Under the pieces are notes generated by a model. It made no database searches. It was not told where the DNA came from and worked only from the letters and a program-made list of their open reading frames with translations. This document shows, one piece after another, positions 1-10,291 of a stretch of 34,150 nucleotides of DNA. Position 1 is the first letter of the stretch. The number at the start of each line of letters is the position of its first letter. Source of the DNA: JBDSGC01 sp046594105 (GTDB lineage: Bacteria > Acidobacteriota > Thermoanaerobaculia > Gp7-AA8). The position numbers and the translations under genes were made by a program. Location: the NCBI GenBank assembly GCA_046594105.1, contig JBKJQB010000114.1, forward strand, positions 1 through 34,150, given 5' to 3'.

Positions 1-2680
<2,680 letters not shown>

Positions 2681-2706
2681 GAGTCACCGCATCGCATCAA
2701 GACCAA

Positions 2707-2730
2707 TCGGGCGGCCGCGAGGCCGCCCGA
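2707..2730 (+). terminator. Hairpin downstream of rpoC
   Basis: A perfect 10-bp GC-rich stem (TCGGGCGGCC / GGCCGCCCGA) with loop GCGA lies 26 nt after the rpoC stop. Only a loose T-rich stretch (agtgttgattg) follows, so it is a plausible but not canonical intrinsic terminator for the rpo operon. Confidence 0.7.
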
Positions 2731-2753
2731 AGTGTTGATTGTGGCCCTCGGAA

Positions 2754-2803
2754 CGCCGGCTTCCAGCCGGCCGGTCCGCCGGCATCCCTGCCGGCGGGCA
2801 TCG
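2754..2803. repeat. Tandem GC-rich palindromes (intergenic)
   Basis: Two adjacent small palindromes, GCCGGCttccaGCCGGC and CCGCCGGCatccctGCCGGCGG, lie between rpoC and the serine hydrolase. They resemble the GCCGGC modules of the composite repeats at 13.3 and 20.5 kb. The rest of 2731-2945 shows no convincing gene. Confidence 0.55.
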
Positions 2804-2945
2804 CGATCGTCGACGCCGTCCTTCGCCTGCTTCCACCCCACGATCCGCAAGCCTGAACGGAAGCGCACTCGCGCAAGCGCTGCGATCGGATCGGGAGACC
2901 GCTGCCGATCGTCGAAGCCGAATCATTCGCAGGACGGGAATGACA

Positions 2946-2951
2946 TATTCT
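2946..2951 (+). promoter_or_regulatory. Putative -10 box of a leaderless promoter
   Basis: TATTCT ends 7 nt before the ATG at 2959, which has no Shine-Dalgarno sequence. This spacing would put the transcription start at or next to the start codon. No clear -35 box is visible. Confidence 0.5.
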
Positions 2952-2958
2952 TTGGTGC

Positions 2959-4407
2959 ATGCGACGACTCCTGTTTGCGCTCTCCCTGTGCCTGATCCCT
3001 TCCCTCGCCTTCTCGGCCGACGAAGCTTCGAAGAAGCCACCGACGATCGCTCAGGCGATTGAGCTCGGGCGACGCTGGCTCGACGCGCAGCGGATGTACG
3101 AAGGCATCCCCGGAATGTCCGCAGCAATCGTGCAGGATCAAAGGGAGGTCTGGAGCGTTGGTGTGGGTTTCGCCGATCCTGCCACCAGTCGCCGGGCTGA
3201 CGCGGACACGTTGTATAGCATCTGTTCGGTGTCCAAGCTCTTTACCAGCCTGGCCGTCATGCAACTTCGCGACGAGGGGAAGCTGGCGCTCGACGAGCCG
3301 ATCGGGAAATACCTTTCCTGGTTTCACATGAAGCCGGCGCCGGAGGGCCGCGACGTCACGCTGCGGGGCATCCTTACGCATTCCGCCGGACTACCCCGCG
3401 AATCCGACTACCCCTACTGGAGTGGCAGCTTCGATTTCCCGACGCATGAACAAATCGTGGAGAAACTGGCCTCCCAGGAACCGCTCTATCCCTCCCAGCG
3501 ATACTTCCAGTACTCGAACCTCGGCTTGACCCTGGCCGGCGAGACCGTCAGCGCCGTTTCCGGCATGCCGTATGACCAGTACGTTCGGGAGCGCCTCCTG
3601 CAGCCGATCGGCCTGCAGTCGACGTTCCCGGAGATTCCTCTGCAGGAGAAAGGCAAGCGGTTCGCTGTCGGCCACAGCGCCAGGCGTCGCGACGGGACCC
3701 GCGCAGCGCTCGCCCCGTTTCAGGCCCGCGGAATTGCGCCCGCCGCCGGTTTCGCATCGACGGCCCATGACCTCGCGCGCTTCGCCCAGTGGCAGTTCCG
3801 CGTCCTGGCGAATGCGGATGAGAAAGTGATCGACCCGCGGACGCTCCGGGAAATGCAGCGGGCGAACTGGGTCGATCCGGCTCTCGATGCTTTCTGGGGT
3901 TTGGGCTTCCGGGTGTGGAAACAGGATGAGAAGGTCTTCGTCGGACACGATGGCGCCTGTCCCGGATTCCGCACGCAGTTCATGCTCACGGTGGATGACA
4001 AGATCGGCGTCGTCGTTCTGGCAAATGCCTCAGGTGTGAATGTGGGCGAATACGCCAGAGTGCTCTATCAGATCGTGTCGCCGGCCTTGAAGCCGGCCGA
4101 CAGTCTTTCCCTTGCCTCGCAGAAGCCGGTGGTGGATCTGAGCGCTTACGCAGGCTCCTACGATGACTTCCCCTGGGGCGGCGAGACCATTCTGGTGCCC
4201 TGGGGAGAGGACCTTGCGTTCGTTGCGGTGCCGGACATGGAACCGGTCAAGAACATGGTGCGGCTTCGTTCCGTGGCACCGCACAGGTTCCGGCGCGTCC
4301 TCAAAGATGGAGCGCTCGGCGAGACCTTCCGGTTCGAAATTGGAGCCGACGGGCGCGCCACGCGTTACTGGCGAAACAGCAACCCGCGGCCTCGCATGAA
4401 AGATTGA
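2959..4407 (+). CDS. Secreted serine hydrolase, class C beta-lactamase/penicillin-binding fold
   Basis: A 482-residue protein with a Sec signal peptide (hydrophobic residues 4-18, probable cleavage after FSA at 18-20), so it probably acts in the periplasm. The Beta-lactamase (PF00144) fold is supported by all three active-site motifs: S90-V-S-K93 (SxxK nucleophile and base), Y185-S-N187 (YxN) and H330-D-G332 (the KTG/HxG equivalent). The sequence LRGILTHSAGLP (135-146) is typical of the esterase/DD-peptidase branch rather than true AmpC enzymes. Residues from about 385 form an extra C-terminal domain. Substrate cannot be told: a peptidoglycan peptide, D-amino-acid peptide or ester are all possible. 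The start is supported by the signal peptide and the TATTCT box; there is no Shine-Dalgarno sequence. An antibiotic-resistance role should not be assumed. Confidence 0.9.
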   Translation: MRRLLFALSLCLIPSLAFSADEASKKPPTIAQAIELGRRWLDAQRMYEGIPGMSAAIVQDQREVWSVGVGFADPATSRRADADTLYSICSVSKLFTSLAVMQLRDEGKLALDEPIGKYLSWFHMKPAPEGRDVTLRGILTHSAGLPRESDYPYWSGSFDFPTHEQIVEKLASQEPLYPSQRYFQYSNLGLTLAGETVSAVSGMPYDQYVRERLLQPIGLQSTFPEIPLQEKGKRFAVGHSARRRDGTRAALAPFQARGIAPAAGFASTAHDLARFAQWQFRVLANADEKVIDPRTLREMQRANWVDPALDAFWGLGFRVWKQDEKVFVGHDGACPGFRTQFMLTVDDKIGVVVLANASGVNVGEYARVLYQIVSPALKPADSLSLASQKPVVDLSAYAGSYDDFPWGGETILVPWGEDLAFVAVPDMEPVKNMVRLRSVAPHRFRRVLKDGALGETFRFEIGADGRATRYWRNSNPRPRMKD

Positions 4408-4438
4408 GGCTGCGAACGGTCGGGTTCGCGTCCCGCGA

Positions 4439-4444
4439 TAAACT
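4439..4444 (+). promoter_or_regulatory. Putative -10 box upstream of the S9 peptidase
   Basis: TAAACT is followed 6 nt later by base 4451. Transcription from about 4451 would give a leader of about 27 nt containing the AAAGGAG ribosome-binding site at 4464-4470. This favours translation from ATG 4478 rather than the in-frame GTG at 4451. Confidence 0.4.
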
Positions 4445-4477
4445 CCGGCCGTGCGGACACACCAAAGGAGATCTTCG

Positions 4478-6439
4478 ATGCGACACAGACTGGCATTGGC
4501 CATCTTTCTGATTGCAGGTAGCGCGTTGGCCCAGTGGACCCCGGAAGCGACGCTGGAGGTCAAGCCGGTGTCGGAGGTGCGCGTGTCGCCTGATGGCGCT
4601 CGCGTGGTCTACACGGTCAGCACCTCGGTGATGGCCGAGGACAAGAGTGAGAGCGTCCGGCAGATCTGGATGGCACGCACCGACGGCCGGGAGAACACCC
4701 AACTCACGTTTGGCGAGAAGTCGTCCAGCGATCCCCGGTGGTTGCCTGACAGCAGCGGTCTCGTTCTGCTGTCGAGCCGTTCCGGCAAACCGCAGCTCTA
4801 TCTGTTGAGGCTTCGAGGAGGCGATGCGGAGCCCTTGACCTCGGGGAAACTGGAGCCGGCTGCGTTTGCGATTTCTCCCGACGGGAAAACGCTCGCCTTC
4901 ACCGCGTCCGACTTCAAGGAAAACGCCGAGAAGAAGGAGAAGGCGAAAGAGGACTACCGCTGGATCGATGAAGACCTCTCGCCGCGCCGCCTGTATGTGT
5001 TGCCGCTGAGCGCCGATGCCAGTGGGAAGCGCGAAGCGAGAAAGCTGGCCAGTGGCGACCTTCACGTCGGCAGCGGACTCTCGTGGTCGCCCGATTCGAA
5101 GTGGATCGCCTACCCGCGCACGAAGACGTCCGGCGCGAACGACTGGCCGACGTCCGATATCGTCATGCTCCAGGTGGACAGCGGCGAGGTCCGCCCGGTG
5201 GCCGCGACCGCCGCTGCAGAAGTCGATCCTCTCTTTTCACCCGATGGCAAATGGCTGGCCTACAAGGTCAGCGACGTGCCGCCAACCTGGGGAGGAAACT
5301 ACAAAGGGCAGCTCTACAACGTGGCCACCGGTGAGCGCAAGGACATCGCCAGCACCTTCGACGCGCAACCCGACCTCGCCGGTTTCTCTTCTGACGGCAA
5401 GCAGATCTTTGTGGTGGAGACGCGTGGCACCGTCGATCGCGTCTATGCCATCGACGTGGCCGCAAACAAGATCGCCGATGTCAGTCCCTCCGACCGTGCC
5501 ATCGCCGACCTGAGCGTGAACCTCAAGGGAACTCACTTCGGCTTCGCGGCACAGTCGCTCGATCGGGCCGTGGAGGCCTTCGTCAGTCCCGCCGATCATT
5601 TCGCGCCGGTGCAGGTCAGTCACGTCAACGACGCGGTGGCAAAGTATCGAGTGCCGAGGTCGGAAGTGATCCGCTGGAAGAGTCCCGACGGCATGGAGAT
5701 CGAAGGAATCCTCACCTATCCCCTCGACTACAAACCGGGCGCGCGAGTTCCTTTGCTGCTCATGGTGCATGGCGGCCCCACCGGTGTGTTCAAGCAGAAT
5801 TTCATCGGCAACTACAGCCCTTTCCCGCCCGCGGTCTTCGCCTCGAATGGGTTTGCCGTCCTGCGGGCGAACCCGCGCGGATCGTCCGGCTATGGCCCGA
5901 AGTTCCGCTACGCGAACTACAAGGATTGGGGCGGTGGAGACTTCCAGGACCTGATGAGCGGCATCGACTCCGTCGTGAAAAGCGGTGTGGCCGATCCCGA
6001 TCGCCTCGGCGTCATGGGCTGGAGTTACGGTGGATTCATGACCTCGTGGATCATCGGCCACACCGATCGATTCAAGGCCGCTGTGGTGGGCGCCGGTGTC
6101 ACCGACCTGATGAGCTTCACCGGTACCGCGGACATCCCCAGTTTCATCCCCGACTACTTCGGCGGCAACTTCTGGGAGACGCTGGATTCCTGGCGCGCTC
6201 ATTCCCCAATCATGTTCGTCAACAAGATGAAGACGCCGACACTCATCGAGCACGGCGAGGCTGACGAGCGTGTTCCGATCTCGCAGGGATACGAGTTGTA
6301 CAACGCGCTGAAGACGCGCGGAGTGCCGGTGCGCATGATCGTCTTCCCGCGCCAGCATCATGGACTGACGGAGCCGAAGATGCGGCTGCAGGCCGAGAAG
6401 GCGACGGTGGAGTGGATCCAGAAGTGGATCCCGCGGTGA
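4478..6439 (+). CDS. Secreted S9 family peptidase (prolyl oligopeptidase / acylaminoacyl-peptidase type)
   Basis: A 653-residue serine peptidase. The start at 4478 is chosen because AAAGGAG (4464-4470) sits 7 nt upstream and the protein then begins with a clean signal peptide, MRHRLALAIFLIAGSALAQ; an upstream in-frame GTG at 4451 would spoil it. The N-terminal two thirds hold PD40/WD40-like propeller repeats (for example VSPDGARVVYT, ISPDGKTLAFT and FSPDGKWLAYK). The C-terminal alpha/beta-hydrolase domain has nucleophile GWSYGG (Ser516), Asp596 in EADERVP and catalytic His at 627 or 628 (RQHHG). Family members cleave oligopeptides or release N-terminal dipeptides or blocked residues. A periplasmic role in peptide scavenging is inferred, as secreted S9 peptidases are common in protein-degrading acidobacteria. 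Confidence 0.95.
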   Translation: MRHRLALAIFLIAGSALAQWTPEATLEVKPVSEVRVSPDGARVVYTVSTSVMAEDKSESVRQIWMARTDGRENTQLTFGEKSSSDPRWLPDSSGLVLLSSRSGKPQLYLLRLRGGDAEPLTSGKLEPAAFAISPDGKTLAFTASDFKENAEKKEKAKEDYRWIDEDLSPRRLYVLPLSADASGKREARKLASGDLHVGSGLSWSPDSKWIAYPRTKTSGANDWPTSDIVMLQVDSGEVRPVAATAAAEVDPLFSPDGKWLAYKVSDVPPTWGGNYKGQLYNVATGERKDIASTFDAQPDLAGFSSDGKQIFVVETRGTVDRVYAIDVAANKIADVSPSDRAIADLSVNLKGTHFGFAAQSLDRAVEAFVSPADHFAPVQVSHVNDAVAKYRVPRSEVIRWKSPDGMEIEGILTYPLDYKPGARVPLLLMVHGGPTGVFKQNFIGNYSPFPPAVFASNGFAVLRANPRGSSGYGPKFRYANYKDWGGGDFQDLMSGIDSVVKSGVADPDRLGVMGWSYGGFMTSWIIGHTDRFKAAVVGAGVTDLMSFTGTADIPSFIPDYFGGNFWETLDSWRAHSPIMFVNKMKTPTLIEHGEADERVPISQGYELYNALKTRGVPVRMIVFPRQHHGLTEPKMRLQAEKATVEWIQKWIPR

Positions 6440-6535
6440 GGGCAGCGGCGGTTGAGCGGCGGGCGATCGGGATTCGATCCTGTTCCATCCGGCTTCTCGA
6501 AACGTTAGAACCGGAGAAGTGAGGAGACGTACACC

Positions 6536-7345
6536 GTGACCCTTCCCGATCTCAGCACCACCCCCGAAACGACCGGGCGCACGCGCTCCGGTCTGCAGTA
6601 CCGGATTCACGGCACGGTGCAGCAGACCGTGATCATCGATCTCGCTCCAGGGCAGACGATCTTCTCCGACGCCGGCGGCATGTCGTGGATGTCCGGCAGC
6701 GTGGAGATGGACACGCACAGCGGCGGCGGACTGGGTGGGATGGTCAAGCGGGCGATTTCCGGCGCCACCCTGTTCGTCATCGATTTCACAACCCCGCGCG
6801 CCCCGGGCCAGGTCGCGTTCTGCACCGACTTCCCCGGCAAGATCATCGGCTTCGAGCTCGATGCCGGCGAGTCGATGACCATGCACAAACATGCATTCGT
6901 GTGCGCGGAGAAGAGCGTTCGGCTGGACATCACCTTCACGCAGAAGTTTGGCGCCGGCCTGGTGGGTGGCGAAGGCTTCATCCTGCAGAAGGTGACCGGA
7001 CCAGGGATGGTGTTCGCCGAGCTTGATGGCGACGCGGTGGAGTACCGCCTCAAGCCGGGCGAGACCATGAAGATCGAGCCGGGCCACATCGCCATGTTCG
7101 AGCCGACGGTCACCTTCGACATCACGCGGATCAAGGGCATCAAGAACATGCTATTCGGCGGAGAGGGGATCTTCCTCGGCACGCTCACCGGCCCCGGCCG
7201 CATCTTTCTGCACTCGATGACGGTGCACAAGATGGCGCACCGGATCGGTGAGTCGCTGCCGGGACGGTCGGAAGGCGGCAACGCGGCCGGCGGAGTGTTG
7301 GGAGCCGTGATCGGGAGCGTCCTGGGCGCCAGCCGACGCGAGTAA
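6536..7345 (+). CDS. TIGR00266 / AIM24 family protein
   Basis: A 269-residue protein that starts at GTG 6536, with GAGGAG (6521-6526) 9 nt upstream. It matches the TIGR00266 (AIM24, DUF124) family: an early GLQYRIHG...QQTVIIDLAPGQTIFSDAGGMSWM block, a GGGLGGMVKRAISG segment, and a beta-rich body with repeated Gly turns (FGAGLVGGEGFILQKVTGPG and FGGEGIFLGTLTGPG). The C-terminus is Gly/Ala-rich (about 245-265). There is no signal peptide or membrane segment, so it is probably cytoplasmic or membrane-associated. The family is widespread but its biochemical role is poorly defined; yeast Aim24 is mitochondrial. It follows the peptidase by 96 nt on the same strand, but its own ribosome-binding site and different localisation argue against a shared job. 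Confidence 0.9.
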   Translation: MTLPDLSTTPETTGRTRSGLQYRIHGTVQQTVIIDLAPGQTIFSDAGGMSWMSGSVEMDTHSGGGLGGMVKRAISGATLFVIDFTTPRAPGQVAFCTDFPGKIIGFELDAGESMTMHKHAFVCAEKSVRLDITFTQKFGAGLVGGEGFILQKVTGPGMVFAELDGDAVEYRLKPGETMKIEPGHIAMFEPTVTFDITRIKGIKNMLFGGEGIFLGTLTGPGRIFLHSMTVHKMAHRIGESLPGRSEGGNAAGGVLGAVIGSVLGASRRE

Positions 7346-7517
7346 GTTTCCCCCCGACCTCCGCGCACCTTCTGCGACGAGGTTGCTTGTCAGTTTTTGC
7401 GTAGACCAGGCGCGCCGGCCGCGAATCCTGCTCGCATCAGCTTGCTGTGGCGAAGTTTCCGGCAGGGATGTTGCGACTCCCTCCGCAGCAGCTCATCCGC
7501 ACCACAGGAGGCTCCAC

Positions 7518-8036
7518 ATGGAAAAGGGACGCGACTTTCTTCGCGCGCAGGTGAACAATTCGATCATGCAGCACCAGACCCTGCTCGACAATCTCGAGGA
7601 TCACATCAAGCAGGCCGACGACAGCCGGTACCGCGACCTTTGCCAGCGCTACCTGCCGAAGATGACCGCTCACCAGAGGACGCTGGAAGAGTACGGCACG
7701 AGCATCGGCGCGGAAGGAAGAACCGGGGTGAAGAAGGCTCTCGGCACGGTTCTGGGCAAGGCGCGCGATGTCGTGGACAGCATGAGGGAAGACGACTTCC
7801 TGCGAGTGGTCGGGGACATCGTGACCATCCGTCAGTCACAGGACACCTTCGCAACCTTCGCGGTCGCGGGCGACAAGATTGGCGAGCCACGGCTGTCCGA
7901 AATCGGTCGAGCCTGCGAGCGCGACCACGACGAGATGCAGCGCGAGTTCAATGCGCTGATCCACAGCATGTTCGTCAATCACGTGCTGGCGGCGGGAAGC
8001 ACGGCTTCAGCAGACGCCCGGCCAGAGGCTCGTTAG
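7518..8036 (+). CDS. Alpha-helical protein of unknown function (ferritin-like/helical-bundle appearance)
   Basis: I do not recognise the family. The start is ATG 7518, with AGGAGG (7506-7511) 6 nt upstream, although the frame is open from 7383. The 172-residue product has no signal peptide and is strongly helical. It has several His and acidic residues at helix-like spacing: QHQTLLDNLEDHI (residues 18-30), the H of TAHQRTLEEY, and CERDHDEMQREFNALIHSMF near the C-terminus. This composition suggests a helical bundle and possibly a metal site, as in ferritin-like or hemerythrin-like proteins, but the EXXH pairs of ferritins are not evident. A 10-bp hairpin follows directly. The neighbours give no operon context; a true hemerythrin is encoded 2.3 kb away. 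Confidence 0.8.
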   Translation: MEKGRDFLRAQVNNSIMQHQTLLDNLEDHIKQADDSRYRDLCQRYLPKMTAHQRTLEEYGTSIGAEGRTGVKKALGTVLGKARDVVDSMREDDFLRVVGDIVTIRQSQDTFATFAVAGDKIGEPRLSEIGRACERDHDEMQREFNALIHSMFVNHVLAAGSTASADARPEAR

Positions 8037-8042
8037 CGACGG

Positions 8043-8066
8043 CGGCGCGGGCGTCAGCCCGCGCCG
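8043..8066. terminator. 10-bp hairpin between convergent genes, possibly a mobile palindrome
   Basis: The stem CGGCGCGGGC / GCCCGCGCCG with loop GTCA starts 7 nt after the stop of the helical protein. It can serve as a terminator for that gene and, from the other side, for the minus-strand gene ending at 8139. There is no T-run. Its GC-GTCA-GC core is the same as in the composite repeats at 13.3 and 20.5 kb, so it may be a single unit of that palindrome family. Confidence 0.6.
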
Positions 8067-8138
8067 TAACTTACGTAGTCTTGGCCGAATCGCGCGGAGA
8101 GATGGCGCAGCTTTGCACGAGGAGCCAGCTCGCGGCTG

Positions 8139-8534
8139 TCAGAACGAGGCAGGGGACGGAACTGCGCGCTGGCGATACACTTCCAGGAGTTCTGAAGGCG
8201 CCGTATCCCAGTCTCTCGGGAGGGGACACAACCGACGTTTCTCATCCTTCGACTGGAAGCAGATCCAGCCGTAAATCCACTCCCGGGGGGCAATCGTCAG
8301 GCGCCGGGCTGCTCTCCGACGCTCTCCCGCCGCAATCGTCACGCGCCGGGCTGCTTTCCGACGCTCTACCGCCGCAATCGTCAAGCGCCGGCCTGCTTTC
8401 CGACGCTCTACCGCCCTCGGACCTGACGTTTGTGACCGGCGGTCTTTCTCGGCACGAAGTGGCGTAAAACGTGGTGGAACCTCCCAAGCTTTCCACTCGG
8501 TACCGTTCGGATCGACAAAGGTCTTCAAACTCAC
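8139..8534 (-). CDS. Conserved hypothetical protein with Arg-rich 14-residue tandem repeats
   Basis: A 131-residue protein. The start GTG (8532-8534) is supported by AAAGGAG 6 nt upstream on the minus strand. The ends look conserved and ordered: N-terminal FVDPNGTEWKAWEV (6-19) and C-terminal WIYGWICFQSKDEKRRL followed by an acidic helix. Between them are three 14-residue repeats of the form ERRKAxRRLTIAxx, encoded by an exact 42-bp period (8291 to about 8416). Short soluble proteins with a similar N-terminal DP.G..W start, ERRxxxRR blocks and a C-terminal W-L-x-F-E motif occur in Acidobacteria and Gemmatimonadetes, to my recollection, without known function. The basic repeats suggest nucleic-acid or polyanion binding, which is inference. 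It is divergent from the VOC gene. Confidence 0.75.
   Translation of the reverse strand: MSLKTFVDPNGTEWKAWEVPPRFTPLRAEKDRRSQTSGPRAVERRKAGRRLTIAAVERRKAARRVTIAAGERRRAARRLTIAPREWIYGWICFQSKDEKRRLCPLPRDWDTAPSELLEVYRQRAVPSPASF
8291..8416 (-). repeat. Three 42-bp in-frame tandem repeats within the Arg-rich protein gene
   Basis: Units at 8291-8332, 8333-8374 and 8375-8416 (the last degenerating at its end) each begin caatcgtca and differ at only a few bases. Forty-two is a multiple of three, so copy-number change keeps the frame. Confidence 0.9.
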
Positions 8535-8745
8535 GCTGGTCTCCTTTTGTTGCCTACCGGTTCCACGCCGTTCTATCGCAAGACAAATGCCCGTTTTCGT
8601 CGAAAATCACATCGATTCGCGGGGCCGAAGTATTGTCATAAGCTCATGCGGTGCAATCGTTTAGGAACCTCGTTGGATCGCTTCGCCGAAACCGGTCTCC
8701 GTGGTCCTGGAATCGGAGAACCGTCGGCAGGTACTGGAGGATGAG

Positions 8746-9111
8746 ATGACCGTTTTGCGAGCCCTGTCCCTGATGCCGTTCGTTCCGAGTGGCAGCGATT
8801 ATGAGAACAGCCGCCGCCTTTTCGTCGAGCTCGGATTCGAAGAGCAGTGGGAGAACGATGGCTACGCCGGCTTCCGGAACGGGAGTGCGCAGTTCATCCT
8901 CCAGCGATTCGACGACCGCGCCTTCGCCAGCAACTTCATGGTCAAACTCCAGGTGGAGGATCTCGATGGGTGGTGGCGCGAAGTCTCGAGCAAACAACTG
9001 GATAAGATCTACCCCGCGTTTCAGATCAAGCCGCCGGCAGACTTTCCCTGGGGTCGGGAAGTGAACTTCATCGACCTGGCTGGTGTGTGCTGGCATGTCG
9101 GAGAGCGCTGA
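8746..9111 (+). CDS. VOC (glyoxalase/bleomycin-resistance/dioxygenase) superfamily protein
   Basis: A 121-residue single-module VOC protein. ATG 8746 is chosen because GGAGG (8736-8740) lies 5 nt upstream; the frame itself opens at GTG 8701. It has the usual beta-alpha-beta-beta-beta layout: PFVPSGSDYENSRRLFVELGFEEQWEND, then YAGFRNGSAQFILQRFDD, a central KLQVEDLDGWWREV, and a final WGREVNFIDLAGVCWHV. This corresponds to the family's G-R-x-x-x-x-x-D-P-x-G-x-x-W end, with the usual Pro replaced. Metal-ligand positions are not complete enough to predict enzymatic activity, so it could be a lyase, a binding protein or a stress-related member. It is convergent with the GT2 gene (48 nt between stops). 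Confidence 0.85.
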   Translation: MTVLRALSLMPFVPSGSDYENSRRLFVELGFEEQWENDGYAGFRNGSAQFILQRFDDRAFASNFMVKLQVEDLDGWWREVSSKQLDKIYPAFQIKPPADFPWGREVNFIDLAGVCWHVGER

Positions 9112-9159
9112 GGGCGCGGCCACCGTAAAGCGACCCACTGCGGATGACTCTTCCGCCGC

Positions 9160-9897
9160 CTACCGCGACTCATACCAGTATTTTCGCGCGGAGTCGGTCC
9201 GGCGGAAGAGGGCTTCCCAACCGATGCGGGGAGGAAGGGTGAAGTAATGCCAGTCACCATGCTTGTCGAATTTGCGCAGGGAGAAGAGGGCGGGAGCGAT
9301 GCGTTGCTGGTTCAGCTTCTGCCGGCGCGAACGACCGAGCTTTCGGAGCTTCAGCAGAAAGTCGGCGTCCTCGGCGAAGAGAAGCCGTTCGTCGTATCCG
9401 CCGACCGTTTCGAAATCAACGCGCGGGCAGAACACCACGCCTGCGTAGGTGCGAGGCACTCCGAACGCCGCTGCCATGCACGACAGCATGAGGCTCATGG
9501 CGCGGATGCCGGTGGATGAGCGCTCGAAACGAACGCCGGTGGCTCCACCGATGACGCGGCCCGTAGCCAGAAATCCATCGATGGCGTTGAACGTCTCGCG
9601 GTGAACCTGCGAATCGGCATCGATGAAGGCGAGAACCTGGCCCCTGGCTGCCGCCGCTCCGCCGTTGCGCGCTGCAGCGATGCACCGTTTTTCGACAGGA
9701 ACGACACGGCAGCCGTATTCCCCGGCAACCCTCGCCGTTCCGTCCGTCGATGCGTTGTCGGCAACGATCACCTCAACGGCGTCGGATGCACCTCGGTAGG
9801 CCTCTCTCGCCTCCTGAAGGCTCTGCAGGAGGCGAGGGAGGTAGTGTTCTTCGTTAAAGGCCGGGACGACAACCGAGTACCGAGGTTCGGAGGTCAT
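9160..9897 (-). CDS. Family 2 glycosyltransferase
   Basis: A 245-residue GT-A fold glycosyltransferase (GT2). The N-terminal nucleotide-sugar binding motif SVVVPAFNEEHYLPRLLQSL (8-27) is followed by VIVADNASTDGT (43-54) and the metal-binding D93-A-D95. An acceptor-side region with YDERLLFAEDADFLLKL matches the ED motif before the catalytic base. There is no signal peptide and no long C-terminal membrane segment, apart from a mildly hydrophobic stretch near 133-150. It probably transfers a sugar to a lipid or glycan acceptor at the inner membrane face; donor and acceptor are unknown. No Shine-Dalgarno sequence is present, but TAGACT lies 6 nt before the ATG. It is not adjacent to the other GT2 gene at 13.7 kb. 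Confidence 0.9.
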   Translation of the reverse strand: MTSEPRYSVVVPAFNEEHYLPRLLQSLQEAREAYRGASDAVEVIVADNASTDGTARVAGEYGCRVVPVEKRCIAAARNGGAAAARGQVLAFIDADSQVHRETFNAIDGFLATGRVIGGATGVRFERSSTGIRAMSLMLSCMAAAFGVPRTYAGVVFCPRVDFETVGGYDERLLFAEDADFLLKLRKLGRSRRQKLNQQRIAPALFSLRKFDKHGDWHYFTLPPRIGWEALFRRTDSARKYWYESR

Positions 9898-9903
9898 CGG
9901 CGA

Positions 9904-9909
9904 AGTCTA
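9904..9909 (-). promoter_or_regulatory. Putative -10 box of a leaderless promoter (GT2 gene)
   Basis: On the minus strand TAGACT ends 6 nt before the ATG at 9897. There is no Shine-Dalgarno sequence and no clear -35 box. Confidence 0.4.
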
Positions 9910-9923
9910 CGCGTCAGGATCCT

Positions 9924-10109
9924 TCAGGAGAAATGCGGAACCAGCGGCCGATCGAGCCGGCAGGCGAAACATCCGTACGCCGGAAACCGCACGTGCAGGA
10001 ACGCTGCATCGGGGCGGTCGAAGAATCGGTCAATCGTGGTCTGCGCTTCGGCCGCGGTGACCAGGGCCGCGTCGATGATCTCCTCCGCATCCGAGTAGGT
10101 GCGGATCAC
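9924..10109 (-). CDS. Small hypothetical protein or C-terminal gene remnant
   Basis: A 61-codon ORF with coding-like composition (third positions mostly G/C, mixed residues such as SDAEEIIDAALVTAAEAQ and a C-terminal FPAYGCFAC stretch). I do not recognise it. It starts at GTG 10109 with no good ribosome-binding site; the in-frame stretch upstream reads only eight more codons back to TAA at 10134-10136. The aaaagga at the start of this stretch would only suit a CTG start. It may be a small gene, or the tail of a longer gene whose 5' part has decayed. It is divergent from the hemerythrin gene. Confidence 0.4.
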   Translation of the reverse strand: MIRTYSDAEEIIDAALVTAAEAQTTIDRFFDRPDAAFLHVRFPAYGCFACRLDRPLVPHFS

Positions 10110-10291
10110 GAATTGCTGGCGCAGGTAGTCCTTTTAGGAGCCGGCAGGATGGCTGTCTCGACCTAATCATCGCAATCCTGTCGAAGAGAAGAACACGTCC
10201 TCCCCCTTCCGCGTTCGCTGATTCAAGAAGCGCGTGATCTCTCTCTGTGGCACGCGCTTTGAGTTCCTTCCGAATCGAAGGAGACGTACAA

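Noticed and set aside
2959..4407. Antibiotic-resistance beta-lactamase (AmpC)
   Set aside because: The motifs fit the broad class C/esterase/DD-peptidase family; the length and C-terminal domain are unlike AmpC.
4418..4440. tRNA T-arm-like sequence (cggTTCGCGTcccg) and similar at 6470 and 26186
   Set aside because: The T-loop consensus is broken at 4418 and no acceptor, D or anticodon arms fold around any of them; the one at 26186 is inside a CDS.
5237..7087. 616-codon open frame on the minus strand across the S9 peptidase and AIM24 genes
   Set aside because: The translation is His/Gly/Val/Arg-rich without family features; both opposite genes have clear motifs and ribosome-binding sites.
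8291..8416. CRISPR-like array
   Set aside because: The 42-bp units are directly adjacent with no spacers, and they are in-frame codons of a protein.
8633..8661. Promoter for the VOC gene (TTGTCA with a 17-nt spacer)
   Set aside because: The sequence at the -10 position (atcgtt) is a poor match.
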